Shown: positions 37,005 to 45,887 of the stretch, one piece after another
How the letters are laid out: every line of letters starts with the position of its first letter
Position numbering within the stretch: the stretch's first letter is position 1
Source: Bacteroidales bacterium UBA1754
GTDB taxonomy: Bacteria > Bacteroidota > Bacteroidia > Bacteroidales > Paludibacteraceae
Direction of reading: 5' to 3'
Assembly (NCBI GenBank): GCA_002315615.1
Contig: DCHK01000069.1
Coordinates: 1-64,000, forward strand
Length of the DNA: 64,000 nt
Made by a program: the position numbers and the translations under genes
The notes under the pieces: generated by a model
What the model was told of the DNA's origin: nothing
Database searches by the model: none
The model's input: the letters and a program-made list of their open reading frames with translations, nothing else

Positions 37005-38206
37005 CAATTGCTTTGCTGATATGGCTTTTGATTATGTTGTTTGTTGGCTATATGCTCTCAAACAAAAATATTTTTGCGCCATCTGTATTGACATCTGCAG
37101 TATGGATTTTTATGTTGCTGATGTTTTATTATTTGGAACACGACTTGCCCTCATTAAAAAATCAAGTTTTACTCTCAATTTTTTTGTGGACTACAGGCTT
37201 TGTGCTTTCTTCTCTTCTAATACAATCTATTACTTTTACCAAAACAAAATACACGCAAAACACTCCCAATAAATTAATACGAGATGTATATTTCATTTTA
37301 TCCGTTGCAACATTTCCGTTGTTGTTGTTGTTTGCATTTGAAGCAATTAAATATGGAGAAACGGGCGAGTGGGCTATAGATTTGCGAAATGCGGCAATTG
37401 GAGCAACAGAAAGGCACGCAGAGCCTTATAGTGGGTTATATCTAATATTGTGGAAAGTGGCTTATGCTATAGAATTGTGTTATTGTACTGCAAAAAATAG
37501 ATATCGAGTATATGTACTGGCATTTATGTATATTGCTATGGGCATATTGTTAATGTCAAAGGCTGTATTTCTCGAGTTTGCAGTGATAACTGTAGTTGTG
37601 CTTTGGTTCAAAGGAGCAATAAAAATAAAGTTTGTTTTAATTGTAGGTGCAGCCTTGTTTTTTTGTTTTATTATATTGCAACAATTGCGCCATCACTTAT
37701 CGTCTGGCGAAAATGCAAAAAACGATTTTCTGGTACTATATGTTGTAGGTCACTTGTCTGCTTTTGATACTTTAAAACCTTGTTCATCAACTAATTTAGG
37801 GGAAAATGTATTTCGCATATTTTATGCGATTCCATATAAATTGGGTATGTCCTCTATACCTCCAATAGATCCCCTTTTACCTTGGATAAAAGAACCTTTA
37901 AGGACAAATACATACACTTGTATGTATCCGTTTTTTGTTGATTTTGGATACAAAGGTGTATTTTGTTTTTCTTTATTATATGGAACTTTGTTTGGCTGGA
38001 TATACAAAAAAATAGAACGAAGCAAGAATTTATTTTTTGTTTTGCTATATGCACTGATGTTTAATGTAGTTCTTATGCAGTATGTGGCAGAAATATTATT
38101 GACTAACTTTGCAATTTTCGTATATATAATATTATTTTTGGTTTTCCCTTTTGTATTTACTTTAAAGAATGAAACAGTCGATTCAAATAATCATAGTGCT
38201 GTATAA
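37001..38206 (+). CDS. O-antigen/exopolysaccharide polymerase (Wzy-like)
   Basis: The 401-aa protein has about ten to twelve membrane segments and the layout of a Wzy polymerase: a large periplasmic loop (about 250-300, containing SSTNLGENVFRIFYAIPYKL and PLLPWIKEPLRTNTYTCMYP) and a conserved DFGYKGVFCFSLLYGTLFGWI segment typical of oligosaccharide repeat-unit polymerases. The role is supported by its neighbours, flippase upstream (4-base overlap) and glycosyltransferases downstream (38-base overlap). Confidence 0.82.
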   Translation: MTIALLIWLLIMLFVGYMLSNKNIFAPSVLTSAVWIFMLLMFYYLEHDLPSLKNQVLLSIFLWTTGFVLSSLLIQSITFTKTKYTQNTPNKLIRDVYFILSVATFPLLLLFAFEAIKYGETGEWAIDLRNAAIGATERHAEPYSGLYLILWKVAYAIELCYCTAKNRYRVYVLAFMYIAMGILLMSKAVFLEFAVITVVVLWFKGAIKIKFVLIVGAALFFCFIILQQLRHHLSSGENAKNDFLVLYVVGHLSAFDTLKPCSSTNLGENVFRIFYAIPYKLGMSSIPPIDPLLPWIKEPLRTNTYTCMYPFFVDFGYKGVFCFSLLYGTLFGWIYKKIERSKNLFFVLLYALMFNVVLMQYVAEILLTNFAIFVYIILFLVFPFVFTLKNETVDSNNHSAV

Positions 38207-39014
38207 GATGAGATTGGAAAATAGTTTGTCTTATAAAACATTGATGGAAAATATTGGAAATGTGCAAATGGATTATCATTTGTTGATATATAACAATTCT
38301 CCAGAGATTATAGTTGAGCAATCATCTAAATACGAAATTTATACACCAGAAAATAATACGATGTTGGCAGGTGCTTATAATTTTGCGTTGACACGAGCAA
38401 GAGCAAATTCTTGCGAATGGTTGTTGTTGCTCGACCAAGATACAAAACTAACAAAACACTATTTTGAATGTCTCCAAAAAGAATTTGATTCATTGCAAAT
38501 AAGCGAAAATAACAAAATTGCTGCTTTTGTTCCATTCATTAAAGCAGAAAACGGGTATATTATCGATCCGTATCACTATAACCCAATCTGGGGATGTTGG
38601 TATAACTTAAAAAAAGTAAAAGCAGGACTTCATAAGGAGTGTATTATCGCAATAAATTCATGTGCTTTGATTAATTGCTCAGCCATTGAAAGAATAGGAG
38701 GATTTCCAAGTGAATACCCTTTGGACTCTTTGGATTCTTCTTACTTCTATCGCTTTTATAAGAACGGTTATCTTGTTGTTGTTCTGGATACTCATTTAGA
38801 GCACGATATGAGTATTATGGATTATAGAAAAAATATGACACATCAGCGATACGCATCAATCATAGAGTCAGAAAATAAATTTGCTCACGAATTAGGATGT
38901 CTTGCTGTAATTGCTTTTAAGTCAAGATTGTTTCTTCGAGCAATAAAGTGTATTTTTGTATCAAACAGAAGGAAATACGCTTGGCAAACTCTAAAAGCGA
39001 TATTTACAAATTAA
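38169..39014 (+). CDS. Family 2 glycosyltransferase (rhamnosyltransferase-like)
   Basis: The 281-aa protein is a GT-A glycosyltransferase: IQIIIVLYKM at the N-terminus, NNSPE near 47, ENNTMLAGAYNFALTRA near 66 and the LLLLDQDTKL block (DxD-like, near 91), then GGFPSEYPLDSLDSSYFYRF and EHDMS, a pattern seen in rhamnosyltransferase-like GT2 proteins. It adds a sugar to the repeat unit on the cytoplasmic face. The start lies inside the polymerase gene (38-base overlap); the MKQSIQIII start is needed to keep the first strand. Confidence 0.85.
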   Translation: MKQSIQIIIVLYKMRLENSLSYKTLMENIGNVQMDYHLLIYNNSPEIIVEQSSKYEIYTPENNTMLAGAYNFALTRARANSCEWLLLLDQDTKLTKHYFECLQKEFDSLQISENNKIAAFVPFIKAENGYIIDPYHYNPIWGCWYNLKKVKAGLHKECIIAINSCALINCSAIERIGGFPSEYPLDSLDSSYFYRFYKNGYLVVVLDTHLEHDMSIMDYRKNMTHQRYASIIESENKFAHELGCLAVIAFKSRLFLRAIKCIFVSNRRKYAWQTLKAIFTN

Positions 39015-39028
39015 AATTTTAGAAAAAT

Positions 39029-40153
39029 ATGAATCCAAAATTAATCGCAATATATTTCCCACAATTTCATGATATACCAGAGAATGACGAATGGTGGGGG
39101 AAAAATTTTACAGACTGGGAACTTGTGAAAAAATCTCGACCTTTGTTCGATGGGCATTATCAACCAAGAATTCCCAGAGATGGATACTATAATCCTTGCG
39201 AGAAAGATGTTCTTAAAAAACAAGCAGTTTTAGCCGAGCAATATAATGTTTTTGGTTTTATGTTCTACCACTATTGGTTTGATGGAAAACTTATTCTTGA
39301 AAAGCCAGCAGAAACTTTTCTGCGATCAAAAGATATTGATATGCCTTTTTGCTTTTCATGGGCAAATGCGAGTTGGACAAGACAATGGACAGGGAATAAT
39401 GAAATTTTGCTAAAGCAAAATCATATTCCAGATGAGAATTTGTGGGAAAAACATTTTTCATATTTGTTGCCTTTTTTTAAGGATTCTCGTTATATGAAAA
39501 AAGACAACAAACCTATATTTGCTATATATGCGCCCAATTTGTTAAAAGAAACAGAAAGAATGTTTGCATTATGGAATAAAATGGCAAAAGAAAATGGAAT
39601 GGAAGGAATTTATTTTATCGCAATGAAAAATTATGACTTTGCAAATCCGTCTTTTTTGAATTCTTTCGATGCTTTAATGAATTTTCAACCGCGACAAGCA
39701 AATGTGTCTGCAAAAAATCCGCACAAACAAAAGTTAATGAGTTTGTCATATTTTAGATTGTTGCCAGAGCGTATGCAGAATTTCCTGGCTGGTATTAGAT
39801 TGAAATTTAAATCAATTTCAAAAATAGATACTCCGCAAATTTGGCAACATATTCTTAAATTTGCATATCAGTCTGAGTATCCTCAATATAAATTAGATTT
39901 GTATGAGAGTGCATTTTTTGATTGGGACAATACTGCAAGATATGGTAAAAGAGCGACCATTTACACTGAACAATCGTTAGAAGAAAAGAGGGCTTTTTTA
40001 GAGAGTTTGTATCAAAAAGCAACCGAAAATAATTCAGAATATATCTTTTTTAACGCATGGAATGAATGGTCTGAAAGTGCATATCTTGAGCCAGATGAAA
40101 AAAAGGACTTCGCGCACTTAGAGATAATAAAAGAAATTTTTGATAAAAAATAG
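39029..40153 (+). CDS. WbsX-family (glycoside hydrolase 99-like) polysaccharide protein
   Basis: The 374-aa protein belongs to the WbsX family found in O-antigen and capsule clusters: LIAIYFPQFHDIPENDEWWG at residues 5-24, FTDWELVKKSRPLFDGHYQP, FGFMFYHYWFDGKLILEKP near 75, PFCFSWANASWTRQW near 105, and the C-terminal FFNAWNEWSESAYLEPD. The fold is related to GH99 endo-mannosidases. Whether members act as glycosyltransferases or hydrolases is unsettled. It has no signal peptide and sits between two glycosyltransferases. Confidence 0.88.
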   Translation: MNPKLIAIYFPQFHDIPENDEWWGKNFTDWELVKKSRPLFDGHYQPRIPRDGYYNPCEKDVLKKQAVLAEQYNVFGFMFYHYWFDGKLILEKPAETFLRSKDIDMPFCFSWANASWTRQWTGNNEILLKQNHIPDENLWEKHFSYLLPFFKDSRYMKKDNKPIFAIYAPNLLKETERMFALWNKMAKENGMEGIYFIAMKNYDFANPSFLNSFDALMNFQPRQANVSAKNPHKQKLMSLSYFRLLPERMQNFLAGIRLKFKSISKIDTPQIWQHILKFAYQSEYPQYKLDLYESAFFDWDNTARYGKRATIYTEQSLEEKRAFLESLYQKATENNSEYIFFNAWNEWSESAYLEPDEKKDFAHLEIIKEIFDKK

Positions 40154-40163
40154 GCTTTACTTT

Positions 40164-40922
40164 ATGCAAGATAATTTAGTTTCAATAATAACTCCGCTAT
40201 ACAATGGTGAAAGATTTGTGGCACAAACAATAGAATCAGTTTTGGCGCAGTCTTATCCACATTGGGAAATGATAATCATCAACGATGGCTCAAAAGATAA
40301 TAGCGAGGCGATAGTAAAAGCATATACGGAAAAAGATTCAAGAATAAAACTTTTTTCTCAGCAGAATGCTGGTAGTGCTGCTGCTCGCAATAATGGTATA
40401 AGAAGGGCAGAAGGTCGATATATTGCGTTGCTTGATGCCGATGATTTGTGGGATAGCAATTTCCTTGAAAGTCAGTTGGCTTTAATGCAAAAAACAAATG
40501 CTCAATTGGTCTATGCTTCTCATCGCCGTATAGATGAAAATAACAATGAATGCCTAAAACCATTCTTGGTCTCGGGAACTACCGACTACTACGGATTGCT
40601 CAAAACTTGCTCTATATCTTGCTTGACAGGATTGTATGATTCTAAAGAATTTGGTAAAATGTATCTTCGCGAGGACTTAAAGTCTCTTCGCGATGATTTT
40701 GTTTTTTGGCTTTCTATATTGAAAAAAGTAAAAGTCGCCTATGCAAACCCAGAGGTGATAGCAAGTTATCGTATTTTAGGTAATTCGACTTCTCGTAACA
40801 AGAAGAAGGTTATAAAACCACAATTTAGGGTTTACTATGAAATAGAAAAGTTGGGATTGGTTAAAAGTATCTATTATCTAATTTCTTGGGCTATAAATGG
40901 TTATTTGAAATATCGCAAATGA
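40164..40922 (+). CDS. Family 2 glycosyltransferase
   Basis: The 252-aa GT-A enzyme starts MQDNLVSIITPLYNGERFV, with SIITPLYNG and IIINDGSKDNS (UDP-sugar binding), AAARNNGIRRAEGRYIALLDADDLW (DAD metal site near 88) and LREDLKSLRDDFVFWLSI (catalytic ED region). The ATG at 40164 is preferred to an in-frame TTG at 40140 that overlaps the WbsX gene. It is the last gene of the operon and converges on trmN6 with a 6-base gap; no terminator hairpin was seen there. Confidence 0.9.
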   Translation: MQDNLVSIITPLYNGERFVAQTIESVLAQSYPHWEMIIINDGSKDNSEAIVKAYTEKDSRIKLFSQQNAGSAAARNNGIRRAEGRYIALLDADDLWDSNFLESQLALMQKTNAQLVYASHRRIDENNNECLKPFLVSGTTDYYGLLKTCSISCLTGLYDSKEFGKMYLREDLKSLRDDFVFWLSILKKVKVAYANPEVIASYRILGNSTSRNKKKVIKPQFRVYYEIEKLGLVKSIYYLISWAINGYLKYRK

Positions 40923-40928
40923 CCTTCC

Positions 40929-41627
40929 TTACATCTTTAAGTAAAAATCTTTTGTAAGGGCAACGTATTCGTCGGTATAGTCGTGGCGTTGCTCTTTTTC
41001 TATGAAAAGTGTATTTTCTTCTTGTTTTGAATTTTTGAAAGAAAACTCGAGCAAAAGTCTTTTGGGTGGTAAATCAGCACGAGGGAAAACGATTGTTTTT
41101 CGTGTACAAAACAAACGGAATTCTTGTGCCAATTCAATCAGTTTTTCGCCTTCTAAAATGGGGTAAATCACGCACAAACGTCCGTTTTCGTTAAGCAGTT
41201 TTGCCGAAACGGATATCAATTCTTGTGGTGACAAAGTGTCGGTGTGGCGGGCTGTTTGTCGTTCTTTGTTTGGATTTTTAAGCGAATTGACAAAGTATGG
41301 TGGATTAGAAACAATCAAGTCAAACTTTTGCTCGAATTTATAATGGCAAAAATTTCCTTCTACGAATTGAATACGTTCGCCCCACGGTGAATTCTTGGCA
41401 TTTTCTTTCGATTGTTCAACTGCTTTTTTGTCTATTTCTATTCCTGTTATTTTTGATTCGCTATTTCGTTGTGCCAACATTATCGAAATCAGTCCTGTTC
41501 CTGAACCGACATCAAGTATGTTTTTCGCTCCATTTATATCAGTCCAAGCGCCTAACAATACGCCGTCTGTGCCAACTTTCATTGCGCATTCAGATTGTTG
41601 TATTGCGAATTGCTTGAACTGAAACAT
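40929..41627 (-). CDS. trmN6: tRNA1(Val) (adenine(37)-N6)-methyltransferase
   Basis: The 232-aa SAM-dependent enzyme methylates A37 next to the anticodon of tRNA1-Val. The N-terminal signature MFQFKQFAIQQSECAMKVGTDG is followed by LGAW, then motif I ILDVGSGTGLISIMLAQR near 36, EIDKKAVEQS (motif II) and the catalytic SNPPYF near 107. This matches YfiC/TrmN6 closely in length and order. It sits 5 bases behind the exonuclease gene on the same strand. Confidence 0.92.
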   Translation of the reverse strand: MFQFKQFAIQQSECAMKVGTDGVLLGAWTDINGAKNILDVGSGTGLISIMLAQRNSESKITGIEIDKKAVEQSKENAKNSPWGERIQFVEGNFCHYKFEQKFDLIVSNPPYFVNSLKNPNKERQTARHTDTLSPQELISVSAKLLNENGRLCVIYPILEGEKLIELAQEFRLFCTRKTIVFPRADLPPKRLLLEFSFKNSKQEENTLFIEKEQRHDYTDEYVALTKDFYLKM

Positions 41628-41632
41628 AAGTG

Positions 41633-42403
41633 TTACGAATTTTTCATCATTTGCAAGCGAATGTTTGTCAGCACTTTCTTGGTGTCGAGTGTGAAATCAC
41701 CGTTCATCATCCAACTATAATACGAAGTGTCGGTTTTCAAAATATCTTTCAGTTTGCGGTCTTTGTATTTGCCAAAATTGATGACGATTTCGTCATTGTC
41801 GTCGTAAACAAATCGTCCAGCAAAATCCACGTTTCTCGTGAAAGATGAATATTCCGAAAGGAAATCAATGTCGTTTTGTAGGTCATCGTATTTGTCGAGT
41901 TGCGATTTTAGAACCTCGTAAGTTGCCATAGTGTCTGCAGAAGCGGAGTGAGCGTCTTCAAGATTTTTATCGCAATAGAATTTGTATGCGGCAATGAGTG
42001 TACGTTGTTCTTTTTTGTGAAAAATGGTTTGTACATCAACAAATTTTCGCTTGTTTAAATCGATGTCAACACCTGCTCTTAAAAACTCTTCGGCGAGTAG
42101 AGGGATGTCGAATCGGTTAGAATTAAAGCCTGCCAAGTCGCATCCTTCTATTGTTGTAGCCAGCGATTTTGCAATTTGTTTGAATGTCGGTTCGTTTTTT
42201 ACGTCGTCGTCTGTTATTCCATGCACTGCTGTCGCATTTTCAGGAATGTGCATTTCTGGATTTATGCGTCTTGTTTTGGAAATTTCTTCGCCGTTTGGCA
42301 TTACTTTCAAAAACGAGATTTCTACTATTCTGTCTTTAGCAACATTAACTCCTGTGGTTTCTAAATCGAAAAACACCAATGGATTTTTTAGGTTTAGTTT
42401 CAT
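41633..42403 (-). CDS. DnaQ-like 3'-5' exonuclease
   Basis: The 256-aa protein has a DEDDh exonuclease domain: VFFDLETTGVNVAKDRIVEI (Exo I, D-x-E at residues about 11-13), AGFNSNRFDIPLLAEEF (Exo II) and EDAHSASADTMATYEVL (Exo III with the catalytic His). The C-terminal about 60 residues (VINFGKYKDRKLKDILKTD, YYSWMMNGDF) form a small domain often seen attached to such exonucleases in Bacteroidota. It could be a proofreading or repair nuclease; being next to dnaN fits a replication role. The ATG at 42403 (MKLNLKNP) is used rather than an upstream in-frame start that overlaps the dnaN terminator. Confidence 0.9.
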   Translation of the reverse strand: MKLNLKNPLVFFDLETTGVNVAKDRIVEISFLKVMPNGEEISKTRRINPEMHIPENATAVHGITDDDVKNEPTFKQIAKSLATTIEGCDLAGFNSNRFDIPLLAEEFLRAGVDIDLNKRKFVDVQTIFHKKEQRTLIAAYKFYCDKNLEDAHSASADTMATYEVLKSQLDKYDDLQNDIDFLSEYSSFTRNVDFAGRFVYDDNDEIVINFGKYKDRKLKDILKTDTSYYSWMMNGDFTLDTKKVLTNIRLQMMKNS

Positions 42404-42426
42404 CGCAATATTGAAATGGATTTGTA

Positions 42427-42467
42427 TAAAAAAAGACCACAATCTTAAGGAAGATTGCAGTCTTTTG
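42427..42467 (-). terminator. Terminator after dnaN
   Basis: AAAAGACTGCAATCTT pairs with AAGATTGTGGTCTTTT (minus strand) around a CCTT loop and ends in a long T-run. Confidence 0.85.
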
Positions 42468-42481
42468 TTATTTTGATAATA

Positions 42482-43609
42482 TTAGTCGTTGAGCATAATT
42501 GGCATCAAAAGCATCAATATCTCTTCGTTTTCTACGTTTTCGAGAGGAACCATAATGCAAGCGCGACGGGCATCTGTCAGTTCCAATACGATTTCTTGAT
42601 ATTCCATATTTGAAAGCAGTTCTATCAAATAAGTTGCTTTGAAACCTATGCTGATTTCGTCGTTTTGATATTGGCAATTTACATTTTCTTGTGCAGAAAT
42701 AGAGTAGTCCAAATCTTGTGCGGTAACCACGATTTTGTTGTCTTTCACTTGCAACTTGATGAGGTTACTTGCTTGGTTAGCAGCCACAGACGCACGTTTC
42801 AATGCGTTTATCAAAGTTAGTCTGTCAACAATGGCTTTGTTTGGATTGTTTTGTGGAATAACGTCATTGTATCTTGGGTATCTTCCGTCAACAAGGCGAC
42901 AAACCATTGTGAAATCTGCAAGAGTGAAAATGGCATTTTTCCCGTCAAAGTCAATTTTTGCATCGCCAGATTCTTTCGGCAAAATGCTTTTGAGCAAATT
43001 GGCTGGTTTTTTAGGTAAGATGAATGATGTTGCAGTTTCGCTCTTTACATTGTTTGCTTTGAAGCGAATCAATTTATGACCGTCGGTAGCGACAATAGTC
43101 AAACCTTCGGGAGTCATATCAAAATTGATACCACCCATAACAGGACGAAGTTCGTCGTCGCCTGTGGCATAAATAGTGTAACTAATTCCTCTTAAAAGTG
43201 TTTCGGCAGGCAAAACAAGATTACCTTTCGATTCTATATTGCTCAATGTTTCAGGATATTCGTCGCCGTTTTTACCCATTGGAGTGATGTTGCCATTTTC
43301 GGCAGTAAAAATTTTAATGGATAAATTTTCGTCGTTAATATCGAAAGTAATAGGTTGCTCTGGGCAAACGCTCAACCAACTCAGTAGTTCTTTTGCAGGA
43401 ACTGCAATTTGTCCGTTACCCTCTTGATTGTCAATTTCAATAGACGAAATTAAAGTTGTTTCAATGTCCGAAGCAGTGATAGTCAATATATTTCCTTCAG
43501 TTTTGAAAAGGAAATTATCTAAAATCGGCAAGGTGTTTTTCGAAGAAATAACTCGATTTAAAATTTGCAAATGACTCAATAGTCCTGTGCTTGATACTGT
43601 GAATTTCAT
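42482..43609 (-). CDS. dnaN: DNA polymerase III beta subunit (sliding clamp)
   Basis: The 375-aa clamp encircles DNA and tethers the polymerase. It starts MKFTVSSTGLLSHLQILNRV with ISSKNTLPILDNFLF, and contains the three repeated clamp domains, seen as GQIAVPAKELLSWL, TSFILPKKPANLLKSI with YPRYNDVIPQNNP, and ISIGFKATYLIELL. The end VPLENVENEEILMLLMPIML resembles the usual M-P-M-R-L ending but finishes MPIMLND. dnaN is not next to dnaA here. It has its own promoter and terminator. Confidence 0.97.
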   Translation of the reverse strand: MKFTVSSTGLLSHLQILNRVISSKNTLPILDNFLFKTEGNILTITASDIETTLISSIEIDNQEGNGQIAVPAKELLSWLSVCPEQPITFDINDENLSIKIFTAENGNITPMGKNGDEYPETLSNIESKGNLVLPAETLLRGISYTIYATGDDELRPVMGGINFDMTPEGLTIVATDGHKLIRFKANNVKSETATSFILPKKPANLLKSILPKESGDAKIDFDGKNAIFTLADFTMVCRLVDGRYPRYNDVIPQNNPNKAIVDRLTLINALKRASVAANQASNLIKLQVKDNKIVVTAQDLDYSISAQENVNCQYQNDEISIGFKATYLIELLSNMEYQEIVLELTDARRACIMVPLENVENEEILMLLMPIMLND

Positions 43610-43644
43610 ATTATTGTGTGTTTAATTTCCAAAACGATTAAATA

Positions 43645-43652
43645 CAAAGATA
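43645..43652 (-). promoter_or_regulatory. Promoter -7 box for dnaN
   Basis: The minus-strand sequence TATCTTTG matches TAnnTTTG, 35 bases before the ATG. Confidence 0.7.
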
Positions 43653-43716
43653 CAAACAAAAATGAAATATAAAAGTCATTTTTCGCCGAATGGTTCAAAA
43701 AGTTTTCAACAATCGA

Positions 43717-44169
43717 CTATGCTTTGTTATTGGTGTGCTTGAAACCAAGATTATCAGCCCATTTTTCGCAGAAAAGACTAAAGTAGGATATGCGATGTTT
43801 CTTTCGGTATGCGTCAAAATAGGGCAGAGTAGCCCAAAAGAAAGATGGCACGGCAATCACAATAATATACAGTGGTCCAAGCATCAAAGACTGAATGCAA
43901 TGTCCGTATTCGTGGGTAAGTATTCGCTTTAGTACATTGGTTGGGTTGCTACAATAACTGAAATCGCTGACAAAGATGAATAGTCCGAGCGAAACACTAT
44001 AAGTTTTGTGCCAATGTGTTACGATTGCTCCACCATATCTACTATGTGGATATTTCTTGAACCAAAAAAAAAGTATTGCGCCAAGTAGTGTTTGCAAGCA
44101 TCCCCAAGTGCATTGCAGAACGCAAAAACAAAAAGGAGAAAATTGTAATCGAGATATTTTGCAATTCAT
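43717..44169 (-). CDS. Small membrane protein with HEYGH metallopeptidase-like motif
   Basis: The 150-aa protein starts MNCKISRLQFSPFCFCVLQ, 2 bases after the gldG stop on the same strand, so it is probably translated from the gldG transcript. It has hydrophobic segments near residues 20-35, 58-70 and 90-112. RILTHEYGHCIQSLMLGPLY includes HEYGH, an HExxH zinc-binding motif, and a downstream EKWADNLGF that could supply a further ligand. Similar small 'HEYGHxxQS' proteins occur in Bacteroidota, usually unnamed. The long reading frame back to 44340 overlaps gldG and is not credible. Peptidase activity is a guess from the motif alone. Confidence 0.7.
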   Translation of the reverse strand: MNCKISRLQFSPFCFCVLQCTWGCLQTLLGAILFFWFKKYPHSRYGGAIVTHWHKTYSVSLGLFIFVSDFSYCSNPTNVLKRILTHEYGHCIQSLMLGPLYIIVIAVPSFFWATLPYFDAYRKKHRISYFSLFCEKWADNLGFKHTNNKA

Positions 44170-44171
44170 AA

Positions 44172-45866
44172 CTATCTCGAGTATTTTCTTTTTCTCAACC
44201 AAGTGTAAACGCCAGCAAAAATGAGCAATAAAGCGATTGGTAAAACGACATTCAGCAATTTTATGTTGTTCTTGTTTTTCTCGACTTTTGTCTTGTCGAG
44301 CATTCGCAATTTTAATTCTCTGTTTCTCAACGAGAACCAACCTTCGTCATCTGCCAAATAGAGTACAGCGTTTGTTAAGAAATCGCGGTTTCCAAATACT
44401 TGTCCTGTGTAAGTGTCGAAACCGAGCGGTGTGGGACGTACATTGCCCTTCGTGCCAATTATTCCGTTGCGAATAATGTCGCCATCAGCCACCACAATCA
44501 TTCGTGTTGGTACACTTTCGGCGCGTTGTTCTTCTTTTGATGTGATATTTTGAGGTTTCATTCGGTTTTTGAATACCGAAGGGAATTTTCCTTCCAATGC
44601 AACGGCAATCGGAATGTTGTTTTCTGTAAGTCCAAGTTCTTCCATTGGAGTTCCCAAAATATCAAGGTTGATATTAAGTGGTGCTTGCAAGGCGCGAGAG
44701 TAATTTGACGTCGTCAGCAAAATGCTACGTTGAATGTCGTGATTTGCTCCAACAAAATCTACGCTCGACGCAAAATCCGATTTCACGAGGTTTAGGTTTT
44801 TTGAAATTGGGTGAGCAAAAGTTGGTTGCAAAAGTGGCGAGAAATACCACGACATTGGTTGGTACTCGTCAATCGACGACTCGCTATTGCTACTGGTTTG
44901 CGATACGGGAATCAGCATACACTGTGCGTCTTCTATCAGTGTGGAATTGATGCGCACACCATAACGGAAAAGTTGGTCGTTGAGGTTTACGTCGTTTGGT
45001 AGTGCAGGCGACATATTGTACGCCGAAATAGTGTCCATCGATATTTTTACACCGTCAATAAGCCAAAGCACACGACCACCATTCATAATGTATTGGTCTA
45101 TAATGTATTTGTCGCTTTCGGTGAATTTCTTTTCGGGTGCGGCAATGATTACCACTTTGTAAGGATTCAAAATGTTTGCGTCGTCGCCCAAAACGCCACG
45201 GTCAATCTGAAAATATTTGCTTAAAGTTTGTGTGATGTCGTAGGTGTAGATTTCAGGCAATTCGTCGTGTCCTTCCAGAAATGCGATTTTTTGAATTTCT
45301 CTTTGCGTAAGTGTGCGTATGGCGTCGGTCAGTTCAAACTCGAGGCTTTCGATAGAAATATTCAAATTTTCGTAACCATTTTTGCCGGGCACTTTTTTCA
45401 ATAAATTTACTGCCAAAGTGTCTTTCCCATTTACAATTCTCGCCCAAGGGAAAATGATTTTTTTGATGGTTTTTCCGTCGCTATCTTTTTCGTTCACTTC
45501 TATTGGGAAATAACCTTTTTCGTAAAGTTTTTGATAATTTTCGTTACGTTTTTCTTCGCTATCGGCTTCCGATGGGTCTTCAAAATGGTACGAAATTTTC
45601 TTTCTCCCATAAATTTTGAACTCATCGAGCATTTCTTCGGTCGATTTTTTTAGACGCAAAAATCCCGAATTTAGTTCGCCATCAAGGTAAATGGTAAACT
45701 CTAAATTTCCGTCCATATTTCGCAATAGGTTTTTGGTTTGTGGCGAAATGCTGTACTTTTTTTCTGATGTCAAATCCCATCGGTAAAAAAGAAACGAGCC
45801 GACAATGTTTACAAAAATTATTGCCACTGCAAAAATGGCGATATAGATGATTTTTTTTGATTTCAT
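44172..45866 (-). CDS. gldG: Gliding-motility-associated ABC transporter substrate-binding protein GldG
   Basis: The 564-aa protein begins MKSKKIIYIAIFAVAIIFVN, an N-terminal transmembrane segment, then the family hallmark FYRWDLTSEKKYSISPQTKNLLRN. It continues with the large periplasmic ABC-2-associated domain (ESLEFELTDAIRTLTQREIQKIAFLEGHDEL; DKYIIDQYIMNGGRVLWLIDG in separate blocks; RMIVVADGDIIRN; GNRDFLTNAVLYLADDEGWFSLRNRE) and a C-terminal transmembrane segment. GldG works with GldF (permease) and GldA (ATPase) and has been linked to gliding in Flavobacterium. The usual partner gldF is not adjacent; DUF3467 lies upstream instead. The ATG at 45866 is chosen over an in-frame TTG at 45875. 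Confidence 0.88.
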   Translation of the reverse strand: MKSKKIIYIAIFAVAIIFVNIVGSFLFYRWDLTSEKKYSISPQTKNLLRNMDGNLEFTIYLDGELNSGFLRLKKSTEEMLDEFKIYGRKKISYHFEDPSEADSEEKRNENYQKLYEKGYFPIEVNEKDSDGKTIKKIIFPWARIVNGKDTLAVNLLKKVPGKNGYENLNISIESLEFELTDAIRTLTQREIQKIAFLEGHDELPEIYTYDITQTLSKYFQIDRGVLGDDANILNPYKVVIIAAPEKKFTESDKYIIDQYIMNGGRVLWLIDGVKISMDTISAYNMSPALPNDVNLNDQLFRYGVRINSTLIEDAQCMLIPVSQTSSNSESSIDEYQPMSWYFSPLLQPTFAHPISKNLNLVKSDFASSVDFVGANHDIQRSILLTTSNYSRALQAPLNINLDILGTPMEELGLTENNIPIAVALEGKFPSVFKNRMKPQNITSKEEQRAESVPTRMIVVADGDIIRNGIIGTKGNVRPTPLGFDTYTGQVFGNRDFLTNAVLYLADDEGWFSLRNRELKLRMLDKTKVEKNKNNIKLLNVVLPIALLLIFAGVYTWLRKRKYSR

Positions 45867-45887
45867 ACAAATCAAAATAATGGTAAG

